DNA of 39,420 nucleotides, from NCBI GenBank assembly GCA_002431395.1, contig DJEU01000051.1, forward strand, positions 11,352 to 50,771, in the 5' to 3' direction. A program made the translations under genes and the position numbers. Below the pieces are notes generated by a model. That model was given only the letters and a program-made list of their open reading frames with translations. It did not search any database and was not told the DNA's origin. This DNA comes from Lachnoclostridium sp. UBA5890. Its GTDB lineage: Bacteria; Bacillota; Clostridia; Lachnospirales; Lachnospiraceae. Below, piece by piece: positions 32,243 to 39,420 of the stretch; positions within the stretch are counted from its first letter, which is position 1, and each line of letters starts with the position of its first letter.

Positions 32243-33205
32243 GTGTTTGAATTTGAAAGACCGAGAATTGAAATTGCGGAAATTTCTGAAGATAAGAAAT
32301 ATGGACGTTTTGTAGTAGAACCACTTGAACGAGGATACGGTACAACTTTGGGTAATTCTTTGAGACGAATTATGCTCTCATCGCTGCCAGGTACAGCAGT
32401 AAGTCACATTAAAATCGATGGCGTTGTTCATGAGTTTAGTGCGATCCCTGGTGTCAAAGAAGACGTTACTGAGATTGTAATGAACATTAAGAGTCTTGCA
32501 ATTAAGAATCACAGCGATAACCTCAATGAGACAAAAACCATGTACATTGATGCTAATGGCGAGGGTGTTATCACTGCAGCGGACATCAAATGCGACTCTG
32601 ATCTTGAGATCATCAACAAAGATCAGGTCATTGCTACATTGAACGGTGGAGCAGACAGCAAACTTTACATTGAAATGACAGTAGTAAACGGCCGTGGATA
32701 TGTAAGTTCTGACAAAAATAAGAAAGAAGAGATGGCAATCGACGTAATTCCGATTGATTCTATCTTTACTCCGATTGAGCGTGTAAATATCAACATCGAG
32801 AATACTCGTGTTGGTCAGATTACAGATTTTGACAAATTGACATTGGATGTATATACCAATGGTACATTGGATCCGGATGAAGCAGTCAGCCTTGCAGCTA
32901 AGGTTATGAGTGAGCATCTGAATACCTTTATCGATCTGTCAGAGAAAGCTCGTATGGCAGAAGTAATCGTGGAGAAAGAGGAAGACGATTCTGTGAAAGT
33001 TCTTGAACTCAGCATTGATGAGTTGGAATTGTCTGTTCGTTCTTATAACTGTCTGAAGAGAGCAGGAATTAATACGGTGGAGGAACTCACCAATAAGACA
33101 GCCGATGACATGATGAAAGTACGTAACCTGGGACGTAAGTCTTTGGAAGAAGTGCTTGCTAAGTTGAAAGAACTTGGATTGTCATTGCGTGAAAATGTTG
33201 ATTAA
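32243..33205 (+). CDS. rpoA: DNA-directed RNA polymerase subunit alpha
   Basis: Assembly subunit of RNA polymerase, 320 residues. The N-terminal domain has FVVEPLERGYGTTLGNSLRR and PGVKEDVTEIVMNIK. The C-terminal domain, after a short linker, has ELELSVRSYNCLKRAGINTV and VRNLGRKSLEEVLAKLKELG, which bind UP elements and activators. The start is GTG 32243 after AAGGAGG. Confidence 0.99.
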   Translation: MFEFERPRIEIAEISEDKKYGRFVVEPLERGYGTTLGNSLRRIMLSSLPGTAVSHIKIDGVVHEFSAIPGVKEDVTEIVMNIKSLAIKNHSDNLNETKTMYIDANGEGVITAADIKCDSDLEIINKDQVIATLNGGADSKLYIEMTVVNGRGYVSSDKNKKEEMAIDVIPIDSIFTPIERVNINIENTRVGQITDFDKLTLDVYTNGTLDPDEAVSLAAKVMSEHLNTFIDLSEKARMAEVIVEKEEDDSVKVLELSIDELELSVRSYNCLKRAGINTVEELTNKTADDMMKVRNLGRKSLEEVLAKLKELGLSLRENVD

Positions 33206-33244
33206 TCGAACTTTGTTTTATAAATATTCAAGGAGGACATGAAA

Positions 33245-33781
33245 ATGGCAGGTTATAGAAAGCTTGGAAGAACATCCAGCCAGAGAAAAGCTTTGCTTCG
33301 TAACCAGGTGACAAACCTTCTTTATCATGGAAAAATCGTTACCACAGAAGCAAAAGCTAAAGAAATCCGCAGAATTGCTGAGCACATGATCGCGCTTGGC
33401 ATTCGCGAAAAAGATAACGTTGAGACTGTTACTGTCAAGGCTAAAGTTGCCCAGAAAGATAAAGATGGTAAGAGAGTAAAGAAAGTAGTAGATGGAAAGA
33501 AAGTTACTGTTTTTGATGAAGTAGATAAAGAAATCAAAAAAGAAGCTCCTTCCAGAATCCATGCTAGACGTCAGATGAACAAAATGCTTTATGGCATCAC
33601 AGAAGTTCCTACCACAACAGCTGGTAAGAGAAAAGGAACTAAGACAGTTGATGTAGCAAGCAAAGTATTTGACGAAATCGCTCCAAAGTATGCTGACCGC
33701 AAAGGTGGATACACACGTATCATCAAGATCGGACCACGTAAGGGCGACGCAGCTATGGAAGTTGTTATTGAATTAGTATAA
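33245..33781 (+). CDS. rplQ: 50S ribosomal protein L17, extended form
   Basis: Large-subunit protein at the tunnel exit. The core matches L17: MAGYRKLGRTSSQRKALLRN, TTEAKAKEIRRIAEHMI and YADRKGGYTRIIKIGPRKGD. At 178 residues it is about 50-60 longer than the usual 115-130. The extra length lies in two charged inserts, about residues 56-103 and 117-133. ATG 33245 is eight bases after AGGAGG at 33231-33236; ATG 33239 is too close. A strong terminator follows. Confidence 0.96.
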   Translation: MAGYRKLGRTSSQRKALLRNQVTNLLYHGKIVTTEAKAKEIRRIAEHMIALGIREKDNVETVTVKAKVAQKDKDGKRVKKVVDGKKVTVFDEVDKEIKKEAPSRIHARRQMNKMLYGITEVPTTTAGKRKGTKTVDVASKVFDEIAPKYADRKGGYTRIIKIGPRKGDAAMEVVIELV

Positions 33782-33803
33782 GAACACGTTTATGTGTAAA
33801 AAG

Positions 33804-33837
33804 AGAGCGATATGGTTTTTTACCGTATCGCTCTTTT
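33804..33837 (+). terminator. Rho-independent terminator after rplQ
   Basis: AGAGCGATATGGT at 33804-33816 pairs with ACCGTATCGCTCT at 33822-33834 (13 pairs, one wobble) around a T-rich loop, followed by TTTT. It ends the ribosomal supercluster. Confidence 0.9.
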
Positions 33838-33860
33838 AAAATAATGCAGGAGGTGCCATT

Positions 33861-34709
33861 GTGATATCAATACAGGATGTAGTGTATGAATATATACGCA
33901 GGGATGATGAAGAGCAGGTGGTAGGCGTAGAGCTGGCAGTCGACCATTTATCATTTGAGATAAACAAAGGGGAGTTTATCGCGGTGTTGGGCCACAATGG
34001 TTCCGGAAAGTCAACCCTTGCCAAATTGATCAACGCGATCTTAGTGCCGGGAGAGGGTTGTATCGAAGTCGACGGAATCGATACGAGAAAACCGGAAATG
34101 GTATGGGAAATACGGCAGCGTGCCGGCATGGTATTTCAAAATCCGGACAATCAGATCGTGCATAATATCGTCGAGGAAGATGTGGGATTTGGACCGGAAA
34201 ATCTTGGCGTGCCGACAGCTGAAATCTGGGAGCGTGTCAACGATTCGCTGAAAAAAGTAGGGATGTATGAACATCGGAAAGAATCACCGAACAATCTTTC
34301 GGGTGGACAAAAACAACGTGTGGCGATTGCCGGGGTATTGGCGATGAAGCCAAAATGTATTATATTTGATGAATCGACGGCGATGCTTGATCCGGTCGGA
34401 AGACGGGAAGTGTTGAAAGCGGTTCATGAGATCAATAAAAAGGAAGAAATTACCATTTTATGGGTAACACATTATATGGATGAAGTGACCGAGGCAGACC
34501 GTGTACTCGTTATGAATCACGGGAAGGTCGCGATGCAGGGCACGCCCAAGCAGGTATTTGCGGAGGCAGAGAAACTGCAGGAATATCATCTTGCTGTGCC
34601 ACAGGTTACAGAACTGGCATTGGAACTGAGACGGCAGGGGATGGATATTCCGACGGATCTGATCACAGTAGATGAGTTTGTAAATTGTCTGGCTGAAAAA
34701 CTCGCCTGA
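33861..34709 (+). CDS. ecfA1: ECF transporter ATPase A1
   Basis: ATP-binding subunit of the energy-coupling factor module that drives vitamin and metal uptake, 282 residues. Walker A is GHNGSGKS (44-51), Q-loop QNPDNQ, signature NLSGGQKQR, Walker B CIIFDESTAMLDP and switch histidine in WVTHYMDE. The Walker B region has DES instead of the usual DEP, as is common in this subunit. The start is GTG 33861 after AGGAGG. It forms an operon with ecfA2 and ecfT; substrate-binding S subunits must be encoded elsewhere. Confidence 0.95.
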   Translation: MISIQDVVYEYIRRDDEEQVVGVELAVDHLSFEINKGEFIAVLGHNGSGKSTLAKLINAILVPGEGCIEVDGIDTRKPEMVWEIRQRAGMVFQNPDNQIVHNIVEEDVGFGPENLGVPTAEIWERVNDSLKKVGMYEHRKESPNNLSGGQKQRVAIAGVLAMKPKCIIFDESTAMLDPVGRREVLKAVHEINKKEEITILWVTHYMDEVTEADRVLVMNHGKVAMQGTPKQVFAEAEKLQEYHLAVPQVTELALELRRQGMDIPTDLITVDEFVNCLAEKLA

Positions 34710-34724
34710 CGAGGGAGGACGAAA

Positions 34725-35579
34725 ATGGCTTTATTGTTAAATCATGTGGAACATGTATATGGAAAAGGAACCGCATTTGAAAAAGTAGCCCTCTATGACA
34801 TCAATCTGCAGATCAACGAGGGAGAATTTATCGGACTGATCGGACACACGGGTTCCGGAAAATCGACGTTGATCCAGCATCTGAATGGACTATTGAAACC
34901 GACAGACGGCGGTGTGTATTATAATGGTGAAGACATCAATGAAAAAGGATTTTCGAAGAAAAAACTGCGTTCGAAAGTTGGGATCGTGTTCCAATATCCG
35001 GAGCAGCAGCTTTTTGAGACGACAGTGCTGGAAGATGTAAAATTTGGCCCGAAAAATCTTGGATTGGATAATTTGGAAATGGATTTGCGCTCGTATGAGG
35101 CATTGAAGCAGGTGGGGATCGACGAAGATCTGTTAGACGTCTCTCCCTTTGAATTGTCAGGGGGACAAAAAAGGCGTGTGGCGATCGCCGGAGTGCTTGC
35201 GATGCAGCCGGAAATCCTTATATTGGATGAACCGACCGCTGGATTGGATCCGCAGGGAAAAGATGATATTCTGGACCTGATCGAGAAATTGCACAGGGAG
35301 CGAAAGATCACGGTGATTGTGGTTTCGCACAGCATGGAAGACATGGGAAAATACGCCGAGCGTCTGATCGTTATGGACAGCGGCTGTATCGCGTACGATG
35401 GAACGCCGGAGGAAGTATTTTCTCACTACAAGGAACTGGAAAAAATAGGTATTCTTGCTCCGCAGGTGACGTATGTGGTAGAGGGGCTGGCAGAAAAAGG
35501 AATCCGCCTTCCCCACAATGCCATCAATGTAAAACAGGCAGCAGATGCTATTCTGACTTACCAAAAAGGGGAGAGATAA
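34725..35579 (+). CDS. ecfA2: ECF transporter ATPase A2
   Basis: Second ATP-binding subunit of the ECF module, 284 residues, pairing with EcfA1 as a heterodimer. Walker A is GHTGSGKST (40-48), Q-loop QYPEQQ, signature ELSGGQKRRVAIAG, Walker B ILILDEPTAGLDP, and VVSHSMEDM carries the switch histidine. It begins 15 bases after ecfA1 and its stop directly precedes the ecfT start (TAAATG). Confidence 0.96.
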   Translation: MALLLNHVEHVYGKGTAFEKVALYDINLQINEGEFIGLIGHTGSGKSTLIQHLNGLLKPTDGGVYYNGEDINEKGFSKKKLRSKVGIVFQYPEQQLFETTVLEDVKFGPKNLGLDNLEMDLRSYEALKQVGIDEDLLDVSPFELSGGQKRRVAIAGVLAMQPEILILDEPTAGLDPQGKDDILDLIEKLHRERKITVIVVSHSMEDMGKYAERLIVMDSGCIAYDGTPEEVFSHYKELEKIGILAPQVTYVVEGLAEKGIRLPHNAINVKQAADAILTYQKGER

Positions 35580-36383
35580 ATGTTACGAGATATTACGATA
35601 GGACAATATTATCCGGTAGAATCAAAGATTCACAGACTGGATCCCCGCATGAAGATCATTGCGGTGATCTTGTATCTGATTTCCTTATTTTTGTTTCAGA
35701 ATTTTGCCGGATATGTGGTAGTAACGGTATTTCTTGGTGTAGTCATTGCGTTCAGCCAGGTGCCGCTTGGCTATATTACGAAAGGGTTAAAACCAATCTT
35801 GTTTTTGCTTTTATTTACGGCATGTTTCCATGTGTTTTTTACACAGGCAGGCGATGTGCTGTTTCAGTGGAAATTTATCTCAATCACTAGTGGAGGCATC
35901 AAGCGGGGAGCTTTTATGGCACTCCGGCTGACCTATCTTGTCATCGGTTCGTCACTGCTAACGTATACAACGACACCAAATAAGCTGACGGATGCTATCG
36001 AGGCGCTTTTGAAACCCTTAGAAAAGATTAAAGTACCGGTGCATGACATCGCAATGATGATGTCGCTTGCGCTGCGCTTTATCCCGATTCTTCTGGAAGA
36101 AGCCAACCGTATTATCCGTGCGCAGAGTGCAAGAGGTGCGGATTTTGAAGAGGGAAAATTGATTGAACGGCTGAAAGGCATGGTTTCGATCCTGGTACCG
36201 CTTCTCGTTTCTGCGACGAAGCGTGCGTATGACCTGGCGCTTGCGATGGAGGCAAGGTGTTACCGCGGCGGTGAGGGGCGTACGAAGATGAAACCGCCGA
36301 AATACCGGAAGGAAGACGGCCTTGCTATGGGAATCGTGGTACTATATATCATTATACTATTGATTGTGAGACATTTTTTGTAA
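35580..36383 (+). CDS. ecfT: ECF transporter transmembrane subunit T
   Basis: Membrane coupling subunit of 267 residues with several hydrophobic helices (for example IIAVILYLISLFLFQNFAGY and the final MGIVVLYIIILLIVRHFL). RAQSARGADFEEG and AMEARCYRGGEGR carry the two short Arg-Gly motifs of the coupling helices that dock onto the ATPases. It starts immediately after the ecfA2 stop. Confidence 0.95.
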   Translation: MLRDITIGQYYPVESKIHRLDPRMKIIAVILYLISLFLFQNFAGYVVVTVFLGVVIAFSQVPLGYITKGLKPILFLLLFTACFHVFFTQAGDVLFQWKFISITSGGIKRGAFMALRLTYLVIGSSLLTYTTTPNKLTDAIEALLKPLEKIKVPVHDIAMMMSLALRFIPILLEEANRIIRAQSARGADFEEGKLIERLKGMVSILVPLLVSATKRAYDLALAMEARCYRGGEGRTKMKPPKYRKEDGLAMGIVVLYIIILLIVRHFL

Positions 36384-36396
36384 AAGGAGTGGAATG

Positions 36397-37152
36397 ATGC
36401 GCGTTCGATTAGTGGTAGCATACGATGGGACAAATTATCACGGATGGCAGATCCAGAACAATGCTGTTTCTGTGGAAGAAGTATTGCAAGATGCCCTCCG
36501 GGAACTTTTGCGTGAGCCGGTAGAACTGATCGGGGCGAGCCGGACGGATGCCGGTGTGCATGCGCAGGGAAATGTGGCAGTATTTGACACAGATACCAGA
36601 ATCCCGGCAGAAAAGATCGCGATCGCTGTCAATCAGCGGCTGCCCGAAGACATCCGTGTGATGAGATCCGAGTCGGTAAAGGAGACATTTCATCCGCGCT
36701 ATGCGGTCAGCGAAAAGACGTATGAATATCATATCAGCAATGTGCCGATTCAGCTTCCGACAGAGCGGCTGTATTCGTATTTTGTCTATCTTCCGTTAGA
36801 TGTGGAAAAAATGCAGAAAGCGGCACAGCTTTTTATCGGAGAACACGATTTTGCCGGATTTTGCTCGGCAAAGAGTCAGGTGCAGACGACGGTGCGGACG
36901 ATTTACGGGTGCGAGGTGGAAAAAACAGGACATCAGATCTGTATCCGCGTGACAGGAAGCGGATTTTTGTATAACATGGTGCGGATCATCGCGGGGACAC
37001 TCGTGGAAGTGGGACTTGGCAGACGAAAAATTTCAACGGTCGAAGAGGCGATAACCAAGGCAGACCGGGCGCTTGCGGGTCCTACGGCGCCACCGGAAGG
37101 ACTGACGTTAATAAACATTGATTATAAAGGAGATGCCTATGAGATTCAATAA
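36397..37152 (+). CDS. truA: tRNA pseudouridine synthase A
   Basis: Makes pseudouridine at positions 38-40 of the tRNA anticodon stem; 251 residues. The catalytic aspartate is in GASRTDAGVHAQGN (Asp51), and GSGFLYNMVRIIAGTLVEVG is the C-terminal signature. ATG 36397 is seven bases after AAGGAG; ATG 36394 is equally in frame. ecfT-truA is a common Firmicute order. Its end overlaps the hydrolase gene by 14 bases. Confidence 0.97.
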   Translation: MRVRLVVAYDGTNYHGWQIQNNAVSVEEVLQDALRELLREPVELIGASRTDAGVHAQGNVAVFDTDTRIPAEKIAIAVNQRLPEDIRVMRSESVKETFHPRYAVSEKTYEYHISNVPIQLPTERLYSYFVYLPLDVEKMQKAAQLFIGEHDFAGFCSAKSQVQTTVRTIYGCEVEKTGHQICIRVTGSGFLYNMVRIIAGTLVEVGLGRRKISTVEEAITKADRALAGPTAPPEGLTLINIDYKGDAYEIQ

Positions 37153-37975
37153 AAACAATGCTTACACAGACTTTGATTATGAAACTGCTGAAGAGATGCC
37201 GGATGCTCTTCCCCTCAATATCATCAGCGGAGGATGCCATCTGTATGGCTACCTTTTGAAACCCGGCGCGCAGTACGAAGGACCACACCCGGTAGTCGTG
37301 ATGTTCCACGGATTTCCTGGATATACGACCAACAATGATCTGGAATACGCCCTGATGCGGATGGGCGGTGTGGTGATCCATGTAAATCACCGCGGTGCCT
37401 GGGGAAGTGAGGGAAATTACCTTTTTTCCAATCTGGTGGACGACGCCGTCGCTATCACCAAATGGGCGCACAACCCGGCGACAACAGATCAGTATAATAT
37501 CGACCCGGATGCGATCTTCCTCGTCGGACACAGTATGGGAGGCATGACGGTATTAAATGCCGCCGGTAAACTCGGATTTATCCGCGGAGTTGCCGCGATT
37601 GCACCATACGATCTGCGTGCGGCTTTTCAAAATGGACTCGAAAAGGAACTGTTTATCATGATCGAGGGTGAGGGTCAGTGCCTCAAAATGACTTCGGCGA
37701 GCGAAGTCTACGAAAATGCGCATTACCAGAGTGAAGAATATGCTGTCATCAATACTTACGATCATTTGAAAGACCAGAATGTGCTTTTTGTGGCAGCGGA
37801 AAAAGATACGGTGGCACCTCCGGATATTATGATCCGGCCACTTTATAAGCGTTTGACAGATCAGCCGGGAAATGGAAAATATTGTTACAAAGGACTGCAG
37901 ACCAATCACGGACTCTGTGGACAGCGTACCGTCCTTTCTGATGTCCTTGGCAGCTGGATTGAAAAATCTCTGTAA
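37139..37975 (+). CDS. Alpha/beta hydrolase
   Basis: Cytoplasmic serine hydrolase or peptidase-like protein of 278 residues with no signal peptide. It shows the oxyanion segment MFHGFPGYTTNND, the nucleophile elbow GHSMGG (Ser132), an acid in AEKDTVAPP (Asp223) and the histidine in TNHGLCG (His257), a full catalytic triad. HVNHRGAWGSEGNY resembles acyl-peptidase or dipeptidyl-peptidase type hydrolases. The substrate is unknown. ATG 37139 is six bases after AAGGAG at 37127-37132, inside the end of truA. Many Firmicutes carry rplM-rpsI after truA; here they are replaced by this gene. Confidence 0.88.
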   Translation: MRFNKNNAYTDFDYETAEEMPDALPLNIISGGCHLYGYLLKPGAQYEGPHPVVVMFHGFPGYTTNNDLEYALMRMGGVVIHVNHRGAWGSEGNYLFSNLVDDAVAITKWAHNPATTDQYNIDPDAIFLVGHSMGGMTVLNAAGKLGFIRGVAAIAPYDLRAAFQNGLEKELFIMIEGEGQCLKMTSASEVYENAHYQSEEYAVINTYDHLKDQNVLFVAAEKDTVAPPDIMIRPLYKRLTDQPGNGKYCYKGLQTNHGLCGQRTVLSDVLGSWIEKSL

Positions 37976-38012
37976 AAGAGAGGTAAAGTTTGATTTTCGA
38001 AACAAGATTCAG

Positions 38013-38042
38013 TTGACAAAGTATGGCAAAAGGAAGTAAAAT
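38013..38042 (+). promoter_or_regulatory. Promoter of the fibronectin type III protein gene
   Basis: A perfect TTGACA at 38013-38018 and TAAAAT at 38037-38042 are 18 bases apart, giving a leader of about 50 bases before the start codon at 38102. Confidence 0.7.
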
Positions 38043-38101
38043 AGACTTAAATCGTATCGTACTAAAAGAGGGCGATCAAAAAGAGAAAGGAGTATAGTTT
38101 A

Positions 38102-39346
38102 ATGAAAAACTATGTAAAGGCAATTGTAACTTTTATTTTTCTGATGGCTGCGGTAGCATTTGTACCGACAACGTCAGAAGCAGCATTGAGCACACCGACA
38201 AATCTGAGACAGATAAGGGCAACGGATAGTTCTGTTGAATTTACTTGGGATACGGTGATTGGCGCATCGGATTATTATACTTCCATTAGCGATGGTATGG
38301 CATGGAGTGAACCAGAACGAGCATATGATATCAAGGAAAGCTATTATAAGCTGTCTGCAGGTAGAACATACTATGTTAAAGTATATGCCATTGATAAGAA
38401 TGGAAATAAAGGTCCGGAATCTGCACCGTTTGAAGTGGTTACTGCTCCGGATGCAAGTCAAGTGCAGACGACGGTAACTGCTGTAACAGAAAATGCGATC
38501 AGTTTCAGCTGGACACCGGCAACAGGTGCAACTTCCTATGATATTACCAGCCGTTATGACAATATCGTACCGAACTTAAGTGTAACAACAACTTCTGCAA
38601 CAGTTGGAAATCTCGCACCGGCAACCTGGTACGGATTTAACGTTGTAGCATGCCGTACTTCATCCAGCGGGTTTAAAGCTTCGGATAGTTATACTACAGT
38701 AACTTACACACAGACAGCAGGAACTTCCCTTCCTACCGGCAACACAGGATCTGTATTGACAGCACCTGCTACACCATCTACATCCAATTTTGGCGTTTAC
38801 ACAGGAAGTGCTTCTGCTGGTACGATTACATTCCAGGCAGCAGATCCAAATAGAACAGCAAATGGATATGAAGTAGAAGTTCGTAATCTGAAAGGAAAGC
38901 TGATTAAGACAATTTCCTGTTCTTCAACGTACTCTGCTTCTACAAAATTCCGTAAAAACACACCGTACAAATACCGTGTTCGTCTTTATGCAACAAACGG
39001 TGTGACAAAGATGTACAGCGGATGGTCCGGATATCGTTACTTCTGGCTCAGCAATGTAACCGGAAAGAAACATTATTCTCTCCGATCCAGCAATGCAAAG
39101 ATTAAATTGAAATGGGCAAAAGTTTCCGGTACAAAGGGCTACAATGTATTGATGTCTACAAGCAGAGACGGAAAATACAAAAAAGTGAAATCTCTCAGCA
39201 AAAAGGCGAAGAGTGTAACGCTTACAAAATATGGTAAAAAGAAATTGAACAAATATACTACATATTACATTAAAGTAGTTGCTAAGATCAAAGTTGGCAA
39301 GAAGACAGTTTCAAACGATGCACAGCTGATCAATTACAATTACTAA
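38102..39346 (+). CDS. Secreted fibronectin type III repeat protein
   Basis: A 414-residue exported protein. The signal peptide has a hydrophobic core (AIVTFIFLMAAVAFVP) and an SEA-A cleavage site near residue 27. The mature part reads as four fibronectin type III-like units: about 28-117 (TPTNLRQIRATDSSVEFTWD), 118-205 (ENAISFSWTPATGATSYDI), 222-320 and 325-412 (NAKIKLKWAKVSGTKGYNVL). A Thr/Gly/Ser-rich linker divides the second and third. The last unit is very lysine-rich. No LPxTG, S-layer or choline-binding motif is seen, so attachment may be by charge. ATG 38102 follows AAAGGAG. No catalytic domain is present; a role in surface or polysaccharide binding is inference. Confidence 0.85.
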   Translation: MKNYVKAIVTFIFLMAAVAFVPTTSEAALSTPTNLRQIRATDSSVEFTWDTVIGASDYYTSISDGMAWSEPERAYDIKESYYKLSAGRTYYVKVYAIDKNGNKGPESAPFEVVTAPDASQVQTTVTAVTENAISFSWTPATGATSYDITSRYDNIVPNLSVTTTSATVGNLAPATWYGFNVVACRTSSSGFKASDSYTTVTYTQTAGTSLPTGNTGSVLTAPATPSTSNFGVYTGSASAGTITFQAADPNRTANGYEVEVRNLKGKLIKTISCSSTYSASTKFRKNTPYKYRVRLYATNGVTKMYSGWSGYRYFWLSNVTGKKHYSLRSSNAKIKLKWAKVSGTKGYNVLMSTSRDGKYKKVKSLSKKAKSVTLTKYGKKKLNKYTTYYIKVVAKIKVGKKTVSNDAQLINYNY

Positions 39347-39365
39347 GAGAAAAAGAAATCTCCCA

Positions 39366-39399
39366 ATGGCTGTATCTGAAAAATGTCAGATGCAGCCAT
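39366..39399 (+). terminator. Hairpin after the fibronectin type III gene
   Basis: ATGGCTGTATCTGA at 39366-39379 pairs with TCAGATGCAGCCAT at 39386-39399 (14 pairs, one wobble) around a six-base loop. No T-run follows, so it is a likely but untypical terminator. Confidence 0.6.
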
Positions 39400-39420
39400 G
39401 TTAGCGTAAAAAAACTTTCG

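Overview
The window looks like a chromosomal segment of a low-to-moderate GC Firmicute of the class Clostridia, most likely a Lachnospiraceae relative. This rests on strong AGGAGG-type ribosome binding sites before almost every gene, frequent GTG starts, the Firmicute S10-spc-alpha ribosomal gene order with a zinc-type S14, the rplQ-ecfA1-ecfA2-ecfT-truA arrangement, a zinc-lid adenylate kinase, and secreted proteins with Gram-positive style signal peptides. No rRNA, tRNA, CRISPR array, insertion sequence or phage gene was seen. All genes lie on the plus strand except one penicillin-binding protein.

Layout. 1-518: a gene-free stretch with five units of a 64-bp tandem repeat, a GC-rich hairpin element and the gltX promoter. 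519-6006: glutamyl-tRNA synthetase, a short UvrD/Rep-type helicase, a small secreted protein and an FGGY sugar kinase, closed by a terminator. 6100-9945: a YgiQ-type radical SAM protein, then rfbB and rfbD of dTDP-rhamnose synthesis. 9997-12417 (minus): a bifunctional class A penicillin-binding protein, converging on rfbD across a 16-bp perfect inverted repeat. 12531-16163: yigZ, rarA, a two-helix membrane protein, tgt and yajC, tightly packed and closed by a terminator. 16288-17350: an AT-rich two-gene unit with its own promoter. Its first product resembles the Panacea (DUF4065/SocA-like) antitoxin domain, so this is a candidate toxin-antitoxin pair wedged in front of the ribosomal cluster.

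17388-33837 is the ribosomal protein supercluster: rpsJ, rplC, rplD, rplW, rplB, rpsS, rplV, rpsC, rplP, rpmC, rpsQ, rplN, rplX, rplE, rpsN (type Z), rpsH, rplF, rplR, rpsE, rpmD, rplO, secY, adk, map, infA, rpmJ, rpsM, rpsK, rpsD, rpoA and rplQ. It makes ribosomal subunits, the Sec channel, IF-1 and the RNA polymerase alpha subunit. Two near-identical promoters (before rpsJ and before rpmJ) feed it. Four non-coding stretches (before rpsJ, rpsJ-rplC, secY-adk, rpmJ-rpsM) fold into hairpins and are the likely sites of attenuation or ribosomal protein feedback. 33861-37975: the ECF transporter energising module (ecfA1, ecfA2, ecfT), truA and an alpha/beta hydrolase overlapping truA. 38102-39346: a secreted fibronectin type III protein with its own promoter.

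The main candidates for new biology are the Panacea-like pair, the structured RNA between rpsJ and rplC, the long rpsJ leader with alternative pairings, and the 64-bp repeat array. Functions are assigned by recognising conserved motifs by eye. No database search was run.
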